Below, in pieces: positions 24,609-33,243 of a stretch of DNA of 64,000 nucleotides. The stretch is from positions 1,550,001 to 1,614,000 of the forward strand of contig OZ248348.1 of NCBI GenBank assembly GCA_965234545.1, read 5' to 3'. Source of the DNA: Methylotenera sp965234545. Its GTDB lineage: Bacteria > Pseudomonadota > Gammaproteobacteria > Burkholderiales > Methylophilaceae. Below the pieces are notes generated by a model. It had not been told where the DNA came from. It did not search any database and worked only from the letters and a program-made list of their open reading frames with translations. The position numbers and the translations under genes were made by a program. The first letter of the stretch is position 1. Every line of letters begins with the position of its first letter.

Positions 24609-25493
24609 ATGCTAAACCAAACCACTGCTGCAACAAAAGCCCGCACCCTGGCTGAGGCGCTGCCTTACATCAAACGCTTTTTTGACAAAACCATCGTCAT
24701 TAAATACGGCGGCAACGCCATGACCGATGAGCATTTAAAAGAGTGCTTCGCCCAGGACGTGGTCTTATTAAAATTGGTCGGCATGAACCCGGTGGTGGTG
24801 CACGGCGGTGGCCCACAAATTAATGAGATGCTGGACAAGCTGGGCAAAAAAGGCGAGTTCATCCAAGGCATGCGTGTGACCGATGCCGAAACCATGAGCG
24901 TAGTGGAAATGGTCTTGGGCGGCCAGGTCAACAAAGAGATCGTGAACCTAATCAATCGCCACGGCGGTAAAGCCGTCGGCTTAACTGGCCAAGACGGCAA
25001 CTTCATCCATGCCCATAAACTGCTGATGGAAGATTTAAACGACCCGCAGAAAATGATAGACGTGGGACTGGTCGGCGAAATCAGCGCCATCGACCCTAGC
25101 ATTATCAACTTTTTGGATGGCGGGGATTTCATTCCGGTGGTTGCCCCTATCGGCGTAGGCAAAGACGGCGAATCCTATAACATCAATGCCGATGTGGTGG
25201 CCGGTAAGTTGGCCGAGATTTTGGGCGCGGAAAAACTCATTATGCTCACCAATACCCCAGGCGTACTGGATAAAAATGGCGAGTTGCTGACCGGACTGAC
25301 GCCCAAGCAAATTGACGACTTGGTCGCCGACGGCACCCTATCGGGTGGCATGTTGCCAAAAATTGGCTCGGCATTGGATGCCGCCAGAAGCGGGGTTAAA
25401 ACCGTGCACATCATCGATGGCCGGGTAGAACACGCCTTGCTATTGGAAGTACTGACCGACGAAGGCGTGGGCACGCTCATCAAGGCCAAATAA
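24609..25493 (+). CDS. argB: Acetylglutamate kinase
   Basis: ArgB phosphorylates N-acetylglutamate in the second step of arginine synthesis. The 294-residue length, with an N-terminal extension helix (about 1-20), is that of the hexameric, arginine-inhibited kinases rather than the short dimeric E. coli type. Key motifs are IVIKYGGNAM (ATP site Lys), VVVHGGGPQIN (glycine-rich loop), the substrate segment GQVNKEIV, and LTNTPGVLDKNGELL. It directly follows argA, the previous enzyme in the pathway, and the HAD gene begins one base after its stop. Confidence 0.96.
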   Translation: MLNQTTAATKARTLAEALPYIKRFFDKTIVIKYGGNAMTDEHLKECFAQDVVLLKLVGMNPVVVHGGGPQINEMLDKLGKKGEFIQGMRVTDAETMSVVEMVLGGQVNKEIVNLINRHGGKAVGLTGQDGNFIHAHKLLMEDLNDPQKMIDVGLVGEISAIDPSIINFLDGGDFIPVVAPIGVGKDGESYNINADVVAGKLAEILGAEKLIMLTNTPGVLDKNGELLTGLTPKQIDDLVADGTLSGGMLPKIGSALDAARSGVKTVHIIDGRVEHALLLEVLTDEGVGTLIKAK

Positions 25494-25494
25494 A

Positions 25495-26139
25495 TTGGCC
25501 ATCAGCAGGGCGGCCAAAGTTTGGGTGTTTGATCTAGACGACACCTTGCATAACGCCAGCGCGCACATTTTTCCGGTCATGAACCAGGCCATGACCAATT
25601 ACATCATGGACACTTTGACCATGGATGAAGCCACTGCCCACGACTTGCGGCGGCATTATTGGCGTGTTTACGGCGCCACCCTCAAGGGCCTGATGCGCCA
25701 CCATCAAACCGATCCGCAACATTTTCTAAAAATAACCCACCAATTTGACGATTTAGACCAGCGCGTCATTGCAGTGAAACGCTTGCGTCACCTGATTAAA
25801 AGTTTAGCTGGACGCAAAGTGGTGTTCACCAACGCCCCTAGGGATTACGCACTGAGGGTGCTGAATTTACTTGGCATAGACGATTGCTTCGAATTAGTTT
25901 TCAGTGTGGAATCCACTAAATTTCACGCCAAACCCTCCGTGCGCGGCTTTCAATTGCTCCTAGCCAGTCTGAGGGTGAAGGCCAGCGACTGCGTGTTATT
26001 AGAAGACAACGCCGCGGCCCTGATGACGGCCAAACGATTGGGCATGAAGACGGTGTTGCTCAGCAAAAAATACCACAAACCGTGCTTTGTCGATTACCGT
26101 ATTAACCAAGTGTTAGCACTCACTCACATTCGGTTATAA
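25495..26139 (+). CDS. Pyrimidine 5'-nucleotidase-like HAD phosphatase
   Basis: A 214-residue HAD-superfamily phosphatase related to the Sdt1/Phm8 group of pyrimidine nucleotidases. Motif I is VFDLDDTLHNAS with the nucleophile Asp, motif II is VFTNAPRDYA, and motif III/IV is FHAKPSVRGF...CVLLEDNAAALMTAKRLGM. A helical cap lies between motifs I and II. The frame starts TTG at 25495, one base after the argB stop, with AAGG 9 bases upstream. It seems translationally coupled to argB. The last codons overlap the slmA promoter region. The substrate is inferred from family only. Confidence 0.85.
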   Translation: MAISRAAKVWVFDLDDTLHNASAHIFPVMNQAMTNYIMDTLTMDEATAHDLRRHYWRVYGATLKGLMRHHQTDPQHFLKITHQFDDLDQRVIAVKRLRHLIKSLAGRKVVFTNAPRDYALRVLNLLGIDDCFELVFSVESTKFHAKPSVRGFQLLLASLRVKASDCVLLEDNAAALMTAKRLGMKTVLLSKKYHKPCFVDYRINQVLALTHIRL

Positions 26140-26146
26140 TTTAACC
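26112..26146 (+). promoter_or_regulatory. slmA promoter with a SlmA-box-like site and a second dyad
   Basis: A sigma-70-like promoter has -35 TTAGCA (26113-26118), a 16-bp spacer and a perfect -10 TATAAT (26135-26140). GTTAGCACTCAC at 26112-26123 covers the -35 and matches 10 of 12 bases of the known E. coli SlmA-binding palindrome GTGAGTACTCAC. A second dyad, GGTTA-TAATT-TAACC (26132-26146), covers the -10. The region lies partly inside the end of the HAD gene. Autoregulation is an inference. Confidence 0.55.
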
Positions 26147-26180
26147 AGCACTTAATCAATAGCAAGCAAGGGAGAAGCTT

Positions 26181-26738
26181 ATGGCCGGCGAACGCAAACA
26201 ACAAATTTTAGAAACCCTAGCCAAGATGCTGGAATCGCCTAAGCGCGAAAAAATCACCACGGCCTCCTTGGCCGCCAAACTGGATGTCAGCGAAGCGGCT
26301 TTATACCGTCACTTTGCCAACAAAGCGCAAATGTTTGAAGGTTTGATTGTGTTTATCGAAGAGACCGTTTTTGGCCTAATCAACAAAATTAGCTCAGAAG
26401 AAACCGATGGGCAAAAACAACTGCAACGCATTCTATCCATGCTCTTGGTGTTTGCTGAAAAAAACCCAGGCATGACGCGCGTGCTAATTGGCGATGCCTT
26501 GGTCAACGAAGACGAAAAATTGCAAGTGCGCATTAACCAACTAACGGATCGAATAGAAGTCACGCTTAAACAAAGCCTGCGCATAGCCGAAACGCAAACC
26601 GGGCACAAAACCGATACCGAAGCGCAAGCCAACTTAATGCTGTGCTATGTGATGGGTCGCTGGCAGCAATTTGCCAAAAGCGGTTTCAAACGCAAGCCCA
26701 TGGAATTCGCTCAACAACAAATCGTGGCGCTCATTTAA
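26181..26738 (+). CDS. slmA: Nucleoid occlusion factor SlmA (TetR family)
   Basis: TetR-family DNA-binding protein that, when bound to its chromosomal sites, blocks FtsZ assembly over the nucleoid. It has 185 residues. The HTH (about 22-46) reads ITTASLAAKLDVSEAALYRHFANKAQMF, almost identical in pattern to E. coli SlmA (VSEAALYRHF). The following FIEETVFGLINKI, EKNPGMTRVLIGDAL and INQLTDRIE segments also match SlmA rather than a general TetR regulator. AAGGGAG lies 6 bases before the ATG. FtsZ, its target, is encoded at 57614-58795. Confidence 0.92.
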   Translation: MAGERKQQILETLAKMLESPKREKITTASLAAKLDVSEAALYRHFANKAQMFEGLIVFIEETVFGLINKISSEETDGQKQLQRILSMLLVFAEKNPGMTRVLIGDALVNEDEKLQVRINQLTDRIEVTLKQSLRIAETQTGHKTDTEAQANLMLCYVMGRWQQFAKSGFKRKPMEFAQQQIVALI

Positions 26739-26766
26739 GCCCCTAAAACTGCAATAAGGAATACCT

Positions 26767-26991
26767 ATGCCAGGCACTTTTTTTGGATTAACCGAAACGC
26801 AAATCACTGAATTGGGCATGACCTATGGGGTAGGCGGTCTCATGCTATTAATGGTGTTCATTGTTGGCCACTTGGCCTGGGAATCCAAAGCCGGCAAATT
26901 TGGTACCTTTGCACTTTTTCTTGGCCTGACTTTTGGCATGGTTGGCTACATTGCCAAATACGTCATTAAAATCAAACTCGGCATACTGTAA
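26767..26991 (+). CDS. DUF2788 family small membrane protein
   Basis: A 74-residue protein with two predicted membrane helices (about 18-40, GVGGLMLLMVFIVGHLAW, and about 46-68, TFALFLGLTFGMVGYIAKYVI). The sequence TETQITELGMTYGVGGLM fits the DUF2788 family of betaproteobacteria and relatives. Function is unknown. An AAGGA ribosome site lies close before the ATG. It follows slmA by 28 bp and is likely co-transcribed with it. Confidence 0.82.
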   Translation: MPGTFFGLTETQITELGMTYGVGGLMLLMVFIVGHLAWESKAGKFGTFALFLGLTFGMVGYIAKYVIKIKLGIL

Positions 26992-27106
26992 AAGGCCGCC
27001 TAAAAAAGACCCCTTCCAGCATTTAGCCATCACGGCTATTTTCTTAAGTCATGCGCCCCTAAGCCCTTGCCCAAATAGGGTAATTAAGCAATAATTTAAC
27101 CTTTGC

Positions 27107-27135
27107 AAAAAGCCAGTCCTTAAAACTGGCTTTTT
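27107..27135 (+). terminator. Rho-independent terminator before tkt
   Basis: AAAAAGCCAGT (27107-27117) pairs with ACTGGCTTTTT (27125-27135) in an 11-bp stem with a 7-base loop, ending in a T run. It lies 115 bp after the DUF2788 stop and 95 bp before tkt, so it separates the slmA unit from the tkt unit. The rest of the 238-bp gap shows no clear promoter. Confidence 0.88.
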
Positions 27136-27229
27136 GAAGAATTCATTCAAGGTTTTACTGGATTTTCTGTGTGACTGATAGCCACACACGACGGGTAAAA
27201 CTGCAAGCATAATCATTAGGGAGAAATTT

Positions 27230-29215
27230 ATGGCAACACGTAAAGACCTAGCCAACGCCATCCGTGCGTTATCTATGGATGCGGTACAAAAAGCGAACTC
27301 TGGTCACCCAGGTGCGCCTATGGGCATGGCAGAAATTGCTGAAGAATTGTGGAATCACCATTTAAGCCATAACCCAAAAAATCCTGAATGGGCCAACCGC
27401 GATCGCTTTGTGCTTTCTAATGGTCACGGCTCCATGTTGATTTATTCATTGCTACACCTGACCGGTTATGCCTTGCCTATGGATGAAATCAAAACCTTCC
27501 GTCAATTGCATTCAAAATGCGCCGGTCACCCAGAATACGGTTACGCACCTGGCGTTGAAACCACCACAGGCCCATTAGGCCAAGGTATTGCCAACGGCGT
27601 GGGTTTTGCTATGGCAGAAAAATTATTAGCCAATCAATTCAACAAACCAGGCCATGACATTGTGGATCACCAAACCTATGTATTTTTAGGCGACGGTTGC
27701 ATGATGGAAGGCGTTTCACACGAAGCTTGTGCCTTAGCCGGCACATGGGGCTTGGGTAAATTAACCGCATTCTGGGACGACAACGGCATCTCTATCGACG
27801 GCCACATTGAAGGCTGGTACACAGACGACACCGCTAAACGCTTTGAATCTTACGGCTGGCACGTGCAATCCGTAGATGGTCATGATGTGGCTGCCATTGG
27901 TAAAGCCATAGACGCGGCTAAAAAAGTCACAGACAAACCATCTTTGATTTGCTGTAAAACAGTCATCGGCATGGGTTCACCAAACAAATCCGGTTCACAC
28001 GATTGCCACGGTTCAGCCTTGGGCCTAGACGAAGTGGCGGCAACCCGCGCTAACATCGGCTGGCCGCATGAGCCATTTGTCATTCCAGCTGATGTTTACG
28101 CTGGTTGGGATGCCACGGCTAAAGGCGCTGCTGCTGAAGCCGCATGGAACAGCAAATTTGCTGCCTACAAAGCAGCCTTCCCAGCTGAAGCCGCGGAATT
28201 CTCACGCCGCATGGCAGGCGAATTGCCAGCTAACTGGAAATCAGCCACCGATGCCATCATTGCATCCACTAACGAAAAAGCCGAAACAGTGGCCACACGT
28301 AAAGCCTCACAAAATGTGATCGGCGCCTTGGCTCCAATCTTGCCTGAATTCTTAGGCGGTTCAGCTGACTTAACCGGTTCTAACTTAACTTCATGTGGCA
28401 GCTTTGTGCACGTGGATGCGAAACAACCAGGTAACTACATCTCTTACGGCGTACGTGAGTTTGGTATGTTCGCCATCATGAACGGCATGGCCTTACACGG
28501 TGGTCTAGTGCCATTCGGCGGTACCTTCCACATGTTCTCTGATTATGCAAAATCTGCCTTGCGCATGGCTGCATTGATGAAACAACGTTCTATCGCGGTA
28601 TTGACCCACGACTCCATCGGTCAAGGCGAAGACGGTCCTACTCATCAACCTATTGAGAACACTGCCGGGTTACGCTTGATTCCTAACATGGACGTATGGC
28701 GTCCAGGTAGCTCAACCGAAACAGCCGTGGCATGGGTGGCTGCAGTTGAACGCAAAAACGGCCCAAGCAGCTTGGTATTAAGCCGTCAAAACGTGCCTGG
28801 CATGAAACACGAAGCCGCGCATTTCGACTTAATGCGTAAAGGCGCGTACGTGCTATCAGACGTATCAGGCAAAGCCGATGTGATCATTATTGCCAACGGT
28901 TCAGAATTAGAACTAGCGGTAAAAGCAGCAGCCGAATTGAATGCAGCGGGAACGAAAGTGCGTGTGGTTTCAATGCCATCAACCAATGTATTTGATCGCC
29001 AAGATCAAGCCTACAAAGACAGCGTGTTAACACCAGGCGTAAAACGCGTAGCCGTTGAAGCTGGCGTAACGGATTTCTGGCGCAAATACGTAGGTTTAGA
29101 AGGTGCTGTAGTGGGTATCGACACCTTTGGCGAATCAGCGCCAGGTGGCGTGTTACTGAAACACTTTGGCTTCACCGTTGAAAACGTTGTAGCGACTGTT
29201 AAATCAGTACTGTAA
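27230..29215 (+). CDS. tkt: Transketolase
   Basis: TPP-dependent enzyme that moves two-carbon units between sugar phosphates. It is central to the pentose phosphate pathway and to the regeneration phase of the ribulose monophosphate cycle in methylotrophs. The full-length 661 residues include the catalytic His motif SNGHGSMLIYSLLHLTGY, the TPP-binding GDGCMMEGVSHEA...DDNGISIDG, the pyrimidine domain motif DSIGQGEDGPTHQP and a C-terminal domain. A strong AGGGAG site lies 6 bases before the ATG. Synonymous codons differ from the neighbours (CCA proline and GGT glycine strongly favoured, few CCG), which fits very high expression. Confidence 0.97.
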   Translation: MATRKDLANAIRALSMDAVQKANSGHPGAPMGMAEIAEELWNHHLSHNPKNPEWANRDRFVLSNGHGSMLIYSLLHLTGYALPMDEIKTFRQLHSKCAGHPEYGYAPGVETTTGPLGQGIANGVGFAMAEKLLANQFNKPGHDIVDHQTYVFLGDGCMMEGVSHEACALAGTWGLGKLTAFWDDNGISIDGHIEGWYTDDTAKRFESYGWHVQSVDGHDVAAIGKAIDAAKKVTDKPSLICCKTVIGMGSPNKSGSHDCHGSALGLDEVAATRANIGWPHEPFVIPADVYAGWDATAKGAAAEAAWNSKFAAYKAAFPAEAAEFSRRMAGELPANWKSATDAIIASTNEKAETVATRKASQNVIGALAPILPEFLGGSADLTGSNLTSCGSFVHVDAKQPGNYISYGVREFGMFAIMNGMALHGGLVPFGGTFHMFSDYAKSALRMAALMKQRSIAVLTHDSIGQGEDGPTHQPIENTAGLRLIPNMDVWRPGSSTETAVAWVAAVERKNGPSSLVLSRQNVPGMKHEAAHFDLMRKGAYVLSDVSGKADVIIIANGSELELAVKAAAELNAAGTKVRVVSMPSTNVFDRQDQAYKDSVLTPGVKRVAVEAGVTDFWRKYVGLEGAVVGIDTFGESAPGGVLLKHFGFTVENVVATVKSVL

Positions 29216-29296
29216 TGTTAATCTGCGCCATCATGAGTTCGAGTCGCTTAATCGCTCGAGCTTAAGATGCCGCCAAATAACTAACGGTTTAGTTCA

Positions 29297-29327
29297 AGGG
29301 CACCTCCAGTGGGGTGCCCTATTGTTT
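29297..29327 (+). terminator. Rho-independent terminator after tkt
   Basis: AGGGCACC (29297-29304) pairs with GGTGCCCT (29313-29320) in an 8-bp GC-rich stem with an 8-base loop, followed by ATTGTTTTA. The T run is interrupted, so efficiency may be partial, and some read-through into gap is possible. Confidence 0.8.
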
Positions 29328-29395
29328 TATAAAGGCGCTTAACCTCATACCTAGGTATAAGTTAGCCCATCTTTCGAATAACGATAGGAATGATC

Positions 29396-30391
29396 ATGGC
29401 AATTCGCGTAGCAATTAATGGTTTCGGTCGCATTGGGCGCATGGTGTTTCGTGCCGCCATCAAGGATTTTACTGACATAGAGGTCGTGGCCATCAATGAT
29501 TTGTTGGAGCCGGATTATTTGGCCTACATGCTAAAACACGACTCGGTACACGGCCGCTTTAAAGGCGACGTGGCAGTGAGCGGTAACAACTTAGTGGTGA
29601 ATGGCAAAACCATACGCTTAACAGCAGAAAAAGACCCGGCCAATTTGAAATGGAATGAAGTGCAAGCCGACATCGTCATCGAGTGCACGGGCTTTTTCTT
29701 AACCCAAGAAAGCTGCCAAAAACACCTAGACGCAGGCGCGAAAAAAGTCGTGCAATCGGCCCCAGCCAAAGACGACACACCCATGTTTGTTTACGGCGTG
29801 AACCACAAAACTTACCAAGGCGAGGCCATCGTATCGGCCGCCTCATGCACTACCAATGGCTTGGCGCCGGTAGCAAAAGTGCTGAACGATGCCTTTGGCA
29901 TTAAGCGCGGCTTAATGACCACCGTGCACGCGGCTACCGCCTCGCAAAAAACCGTGGACGGCCCATCCAATAAAGACTGGCGTGGTGGTCGTGGCATATT
30001 GGAAAACATCATTCCCTCTAGCACAGGCGCCGCCAAAGCCGTGGGCAAAGTGATTCCTAGCTTAAATAAAAAACTCACTGGCATGGCTTTTCGCGTGCCC
30101 ACCTCAGACGTGTCGGTGGTGGATTTAACTTGCGAACTGATTAAAGAGACCAGCTACGAGGCAATCTGCCAGGCCATGAAAACCGCTTCCGAAGGCGAAC
30201 TCAAAGGCGTGCTTGGCTACACCGACGACAAAGTGGTGTCCACCGATTTCCGCGGTGAAACCTGCCCATCGGTATTCGATGCCGAAGCCGGCATGGCGCT
30301 GGATTCGACTTTTGTTAAGGTGGTGGCATGGTACGACAACGAATACGGCTACACCTGTAATTTGATGCGCTTAGTGCGTTACATCGCTTAG
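29396..30391 (+). CDS. gap: Glyceraldehyde-3-phosphate dehydrogenase
   Basis: Phosphorylating, NAD-type dehydrogenase of glycolysis and gluconeogenesis. The ATG at 29396, with AGG 7 bases upstream, is preferred over ATG 29390 and gives 331 residues beginning MAIRVAINGFGRIGRM. The nucleotide-binding loop ends in AINDL (Asp35), which favours NAD over NADP. The catalytic Cys151 is in AASCTTNGLAPVA. The C-terminal motif VAWYDNEYGYTCNLM is complete. It heads gap-pgk-pyk, the usual betaproteobacterial lower-glycolysis order. Confidence 0.96.
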   Translation: MAIRVAINGFGRIGRMVFRAAIKDFTDIEVVAINDLLEPDYLAYMLKHDSVHGRFKGDVAVSGNNLVVNGKTIRLTAEKDPANLKWNEVQADIVIECTGFFLTQESCQKHLDAGAKKVVQSAPAKDDTPMFVYGVNHKTYQGEAIVSAASCTTNGLAPVAKVLNDAFGIKRGLMTTVHAATASQKTVDGPSNKDWRGGRGILENIIPSSTGAAKAVGKVIPSLNKKLTGMAFRVPTSDVSVVDLTCELIKETSYEAICQAMKTASEGELKGVLGYTDDKVVSTDFRGETCPSVFDAEAGMALDSTFVKVVAWYDNEYGYTCNLMRLVRYIA

Positions 30392-30424
30392 GCTTTACTT
30401 CTCGCACCGTTAAAAAGGAACAAC

Positions 30425-31606
30425 ATGGCCGTTATTAAAATGACTGATTTGGATTTACAAGGCAAGCGTGTCTTGATCCGTGCCGATTTAAATGTGCCGG
30501 TCAGCAACGGCAAAGTGACATCCGACGCACGCATTAGCGCCTCCATGGCAACCATCAACTTTGCCTTAAAGGCCGGCGCCAAAGTCATGGTGACCTCGCA
30601 CTTAGGCCGTCCAGATGAAGGCGTGTATTCCGAGGAAAATTCATTGCAGCCGGTGGTGGATGTGATCAGCGCAAAACTCAATCGGCCGGTACGCTTAATC
30701 AAAAACTGGTTGGATAGCGAGTTTGCTGTGGCAGCCGGCGAGTTAGTGGTGCTGGAAAACTGCCGCTTTAATGTAGGCGAGAAGAAAAACAACGACGACT
30801 TGTCACAAAAATACGCCAAACTGTGCGACGTCTTTGTCATGGATGCCTTTGGCACGGCCCATAGAGCCGAAGCCTCTACCCACGGCGTGGCGAAGTATGC
30901 TGCGGTGGCGGCCGCCGGTATCTTATTGGTCAATGAACTGGAGGCTTTAGGCAAAGCCTTGCTTAATCCAGCCCGGCCCATGGTAGCCATTGTTGGCGGC
31001 AGCAAGGTCTCGACCAAGTTAACGGTATTGGAAAGCTTGTCTGAAAAAGTAGACCAAATGGTGGTGGGTGGTGGCATCGCCAACACCTTTTTAAAAGCAG
31101 CCGGCCATGAAGTAGGCGGGTCGCTTTGCGAAGGCGACTTGGTGCCGGTAGCACGCACCTTAATGGACAAAATGAGCCATAGAGGAGCAAGCATCCCTAT
31201 TGCTGTCGACGTGGTGTGCGGTAAAAAATTTGCAGCCGACGAGCCCGCCGTGAGCAAGGACGTGGAAAACGTGGCCAAAGATGACATGATTTTTGATATT
31301 GGCTCGAAATCTGCTAGTCAAATAGCAGAGATCATTAAACATGCCGGCACCGTGGTCTGGAATGGCCCGGTTGGCGTGTTTGAATTTGACCAATTTGGCG
31401 AGGGAACCAAAACCATCGCCATGGCTATAGCCAACAGCAAGGCGTTCACCTTGGCTGGCGGCGGCGATACCATAGCCGCCATACAGAAATACGGCATAGA
31501 AGATAAAGTGGATTACATCTCGACCGCCGGTGGGGCATTTTTGGAATTCCTAGAAGGCAAAACTTTGCCTGCGGTGGCCATACTAGAGCAACGTGCTGCG
31601 CAGTAA
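30425..31606 (+). CDS. pgk: Phosphoglycerate kinase
   Basis: Transfers phosphate between 1,3-bisphosphoglycerate and ADP. The 393 residues form the usual two-domain kinase. The N-terminal domain has RVLIRADLNVPV and TSHLGRPDEG (substrate-binding Arg and His). The C-terminal nucleotide domain has VGGSKVSTKLTVLESL, WNGPVGVFE and the GGGDTIAAIQKYG phosphate loop. An AAAGGAA ribosome site precedes the ATG. It follows gap by 33 bp and is ended by a strong terminator at 31632-31657, so gap-pgk is probably one transcript. Confidence 0.97.
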   Translation: MAVIKMTDLDLQGKRVLIRADLNVPVSNGKVTSDARISASMATINFALKAGAKVMVTSHLGRPDEGVYSEENSLQPVVDVISAKLNRPVRLIKNWLDSEFAVAAGELVVLENCRFNVGEKKNNDDLSQKYAKLCDVFVMDAFGTAHRAEASTHGVAKYAAVAAAGILLVNELEALGKALLNPARPMVAIVGGSKVSTKLTVLESLSEKVDQMVVGGGIANTFLKAAGHEVGGSLCEGDLVPVARTLMDKMSHRGASIPIAVDVVCGKKFAADEPAVSKDVENVAKDDMIFDIGSKSASQIAEIIKHAGTVVWNGPVGVFEFDQFGEGTKTIAMAIANSKAFTLAGGGDTIAAIQKYGIEDKVDYISTAGGAFLEFLEGKTLPAVAILEQRAAQ

Positions 31607-31631
31607 TACTCAGCCTAAAGCGCAGCATCGT

Positions 31632-31657
31632 AAAATGGGGCGAGACGCCCCATTTTT
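31632..31657 (+). terminator. Rho-independent terminator between pgk and pyk
   Basis: AAAATGGGGCG (31632-31642), loop AGA, CGCCCCATTTT (31646-31656): a perfect 11-bp stem with a 3-base loop ending in a run of five T. It lies 25 bp after pgk and separates gap-pgk from pyk. Confidence 0.94.
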
Positions 31658-31699
31658 ATTTGAAATTAAAGCAATACTTACGTTGAAAAGGCAAAGCGC

Positions 31700-33136
31700 T
31701 TGACCTTACGCAAAACCAAAATTGTCGCCACTCTAGGCCCCTCCTCTAACAGCGAGGAAATGCTGGCACGCATGATCACGGCCGGCGTGAACGTGGTCAG
31801 GCTCAACTTCTCTCACGGCAGTGCCGAGGAGCACATACACCGAGCCGCCATGGTGCGGGCCATCGCCGCCAAACTCAACCGGCCCATAGGTGTGTTGTGC
31901 GACTTACAAGGCCCAAAAATCCGCATAGGCCGATTCGAATTAGGCAAGGTCAGCCTAAAAACCGGGGACGTCTTTATCTTGGATGCCGATTGCGAATTAG
32001 GCAACCAATACCACGTCGGCTTGGATTACAAAACCTTGCCACAAGAGGTGGCGGAAGGCGTGGTATTACTGTTGGACGACGGCCGCATTAGCATGCAAGT
32101 GGACCGAGTTAAAGGCAACCAAATCCATTGCCTGGTGTTGAACGGTGGCATACTCAGCAATAACAAAGGCATCAATCGCCAAGGCGGCGGTTTGTCTGCG
32201 CAAGCCTTGACTAAAAAAGACCGTGTAGACATCAAAACCGCCGTGGCATTGGAAGCCGACTTTATCGCCATGTCCTTTCCTAAGACCGCAGCGGATGTCG
32301 AGTTAGCAAGAAGCCTAGTTAAGCAAGCTGGCGGCCATGCCAGCATCATCGCCAAAATAGAACGGGCCGAAGCCATAGACAATTTAGCCGCCATCATTGA
32401 GGCGTCGGATGCCATCATGGTTGCCCGCGGTGATTTAGGCGTGGAAGTGGGTGATGCGGCGGTGCCCGGTCTACAGAAACGCATGATACGCATGGCACGA
32501 GCGCAAAACAAATTGGTGATCACGGCCACACAAATGATGGAATCCATGATCAGCAGCCCTATCCCGACGCGAGCAGAAGTGTCCGATGTGGCGAATGCCG
32601 TGTTAGACGGCACCGATGCCGTCATGCTGTCGGCCGAAACCGCCGCCGGTCAATACCCGCTGGAAACCGTGCAAGCCGTGCATCGAGTGGTCATGGAAGC
32701 GGAAAAAGAATACATCAAACTCGAGCATGCCGAAAAAACCGAGCAGGTTTTTTTAAAAACCGATGAAACCATAGCCGCCGCGGCCATTTACACGGCCAAA
32801 CACTTAAAAGTCAAAGCCATAGCCGCCTTGACGCAATCCGGCAACGCCGCTCGCTGGCTATCCAGAGCCGATGCAGAAGTACCTATCTACGCGCTTTCTC
32901 CAGATAAATTGGCTAGACGAAAACTGACTTTACACCGTGGCGTTTATCCCTTCCCGATTGAGCAGGGCAATAAAAACAAAGATGAAATCTTGCAAGAAAT
33001 GGAGCAGGTCTTGTTGCAACAAAAAATGGTCAGCCCAGGTGACACGGTGCTGCTGACCTTTGGTGAGCCGATAGGCAGCCCAGGTGGCACCAACACCTTA
33101 AAAATTGTCAAAATTGGCCCCATCCTGGCCAAATAA
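31700..33136 (+). CDS. pyk: Pyruvate kinase
   Basis: Makes pyruvate and ATP from phosphoenolpyruvate and ADP. It has 478 residues. The N-terminal LRKTKIVATLGPSS and VVRLNFSHGSAEEH belong to the TIM barrel, followed by the B domain (about 70-170), the active-site signature IIAKIERAEAIDN and VARGDLGVEVG. The C-terminal allosteric domain contains TQSGNAARWLSR. The start is TTG at 31700, with AAGG 8 bases upstream; no ATG fits. purC follows, 107 bp downstream with its own promoter. Confidence 0.96.
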   Translation: MTLRKTKIVATLGPSSNSEEMLARMITAGVNVVRLNFSHGSAEEHIHRAAMVRAIAAKLNRPIGVLCDLQGPKIRIGRFELGKVSLKTGDVFILDADCELGNQYHVGLDYKTLPQEVAEGVVLLLDDGRISMQVDRVKGNQIHCLVLNGGILSNNKGINRQGGGLSAQALTKKDRVDIKTAVALEADFIAMSFPKTAADVELARSLVKQAGGHASIIAKIERAEAIDNLAAIIEASDAIMVARGDLGVEVGDAAVPGLQKRMIRMARAQNKLVITATQMMESMISSPIPTRAEVSDVANAVLDGTDAVMLSAETAAGQYPLETVQAVHRVVMEAEKEYIKLEHAEKTEQVFLKTDETIAAAAIYTAKHLKVKAIAALTQSGNAARWLSRADAEVPIYALSPDKLARRKLTLHRGVYPFPIEQGNKNKDEILQEMEQVLLQQKMVSPGDTVLLTFGEPIGSPGGTNTLKIVKIGPILAK

Positions 33137-33181
33137 ACCCCGTTCTAAGTCAGCTTAAAACCGAGCAAGGCAGATAATGTT

Positions 33182-33209
33182 TTGTTTGGCTTTAGTTGGC
33201 ATTTATAAT
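33182..33209 (+). promoter_or_regulatory. Putative purC promoter
   Basis: A perfect -10 TATAAT (33204-33209) lies 16 bp after TTGTTT (33182-33187, 3 of 6 matches to the -35 consensus), 34 bp before the purC ATG. No transcription terminator could be recognised between pyk and this site. Confidence 0.5.
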
Positions 33210-33243
33210 AGGCTATTCACCCCTTAAAGCTTAAAGCACGCAC

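Noticed and set aside
29231..29270. GTTCGAGTC near 29237, resembling a tRNA T-loop or phage attachment site
   Set aside because: The flanking bases cannot form a T-stem, no acceptor or anticodon arms are present, and no integrase lies nearby.
30388..31287. A 299-codon minus-strand frame opposite pgk
   Set aside because: The real gene pgk is unmistakable on the other strand; the antisense product has no family motif.
32026..32625. A 199-codon minus-strand frame opposite pyk
   Set aside because: Shadow of the pyruvate kinase frame; Met/Ser/Ala-rich with no start signal.
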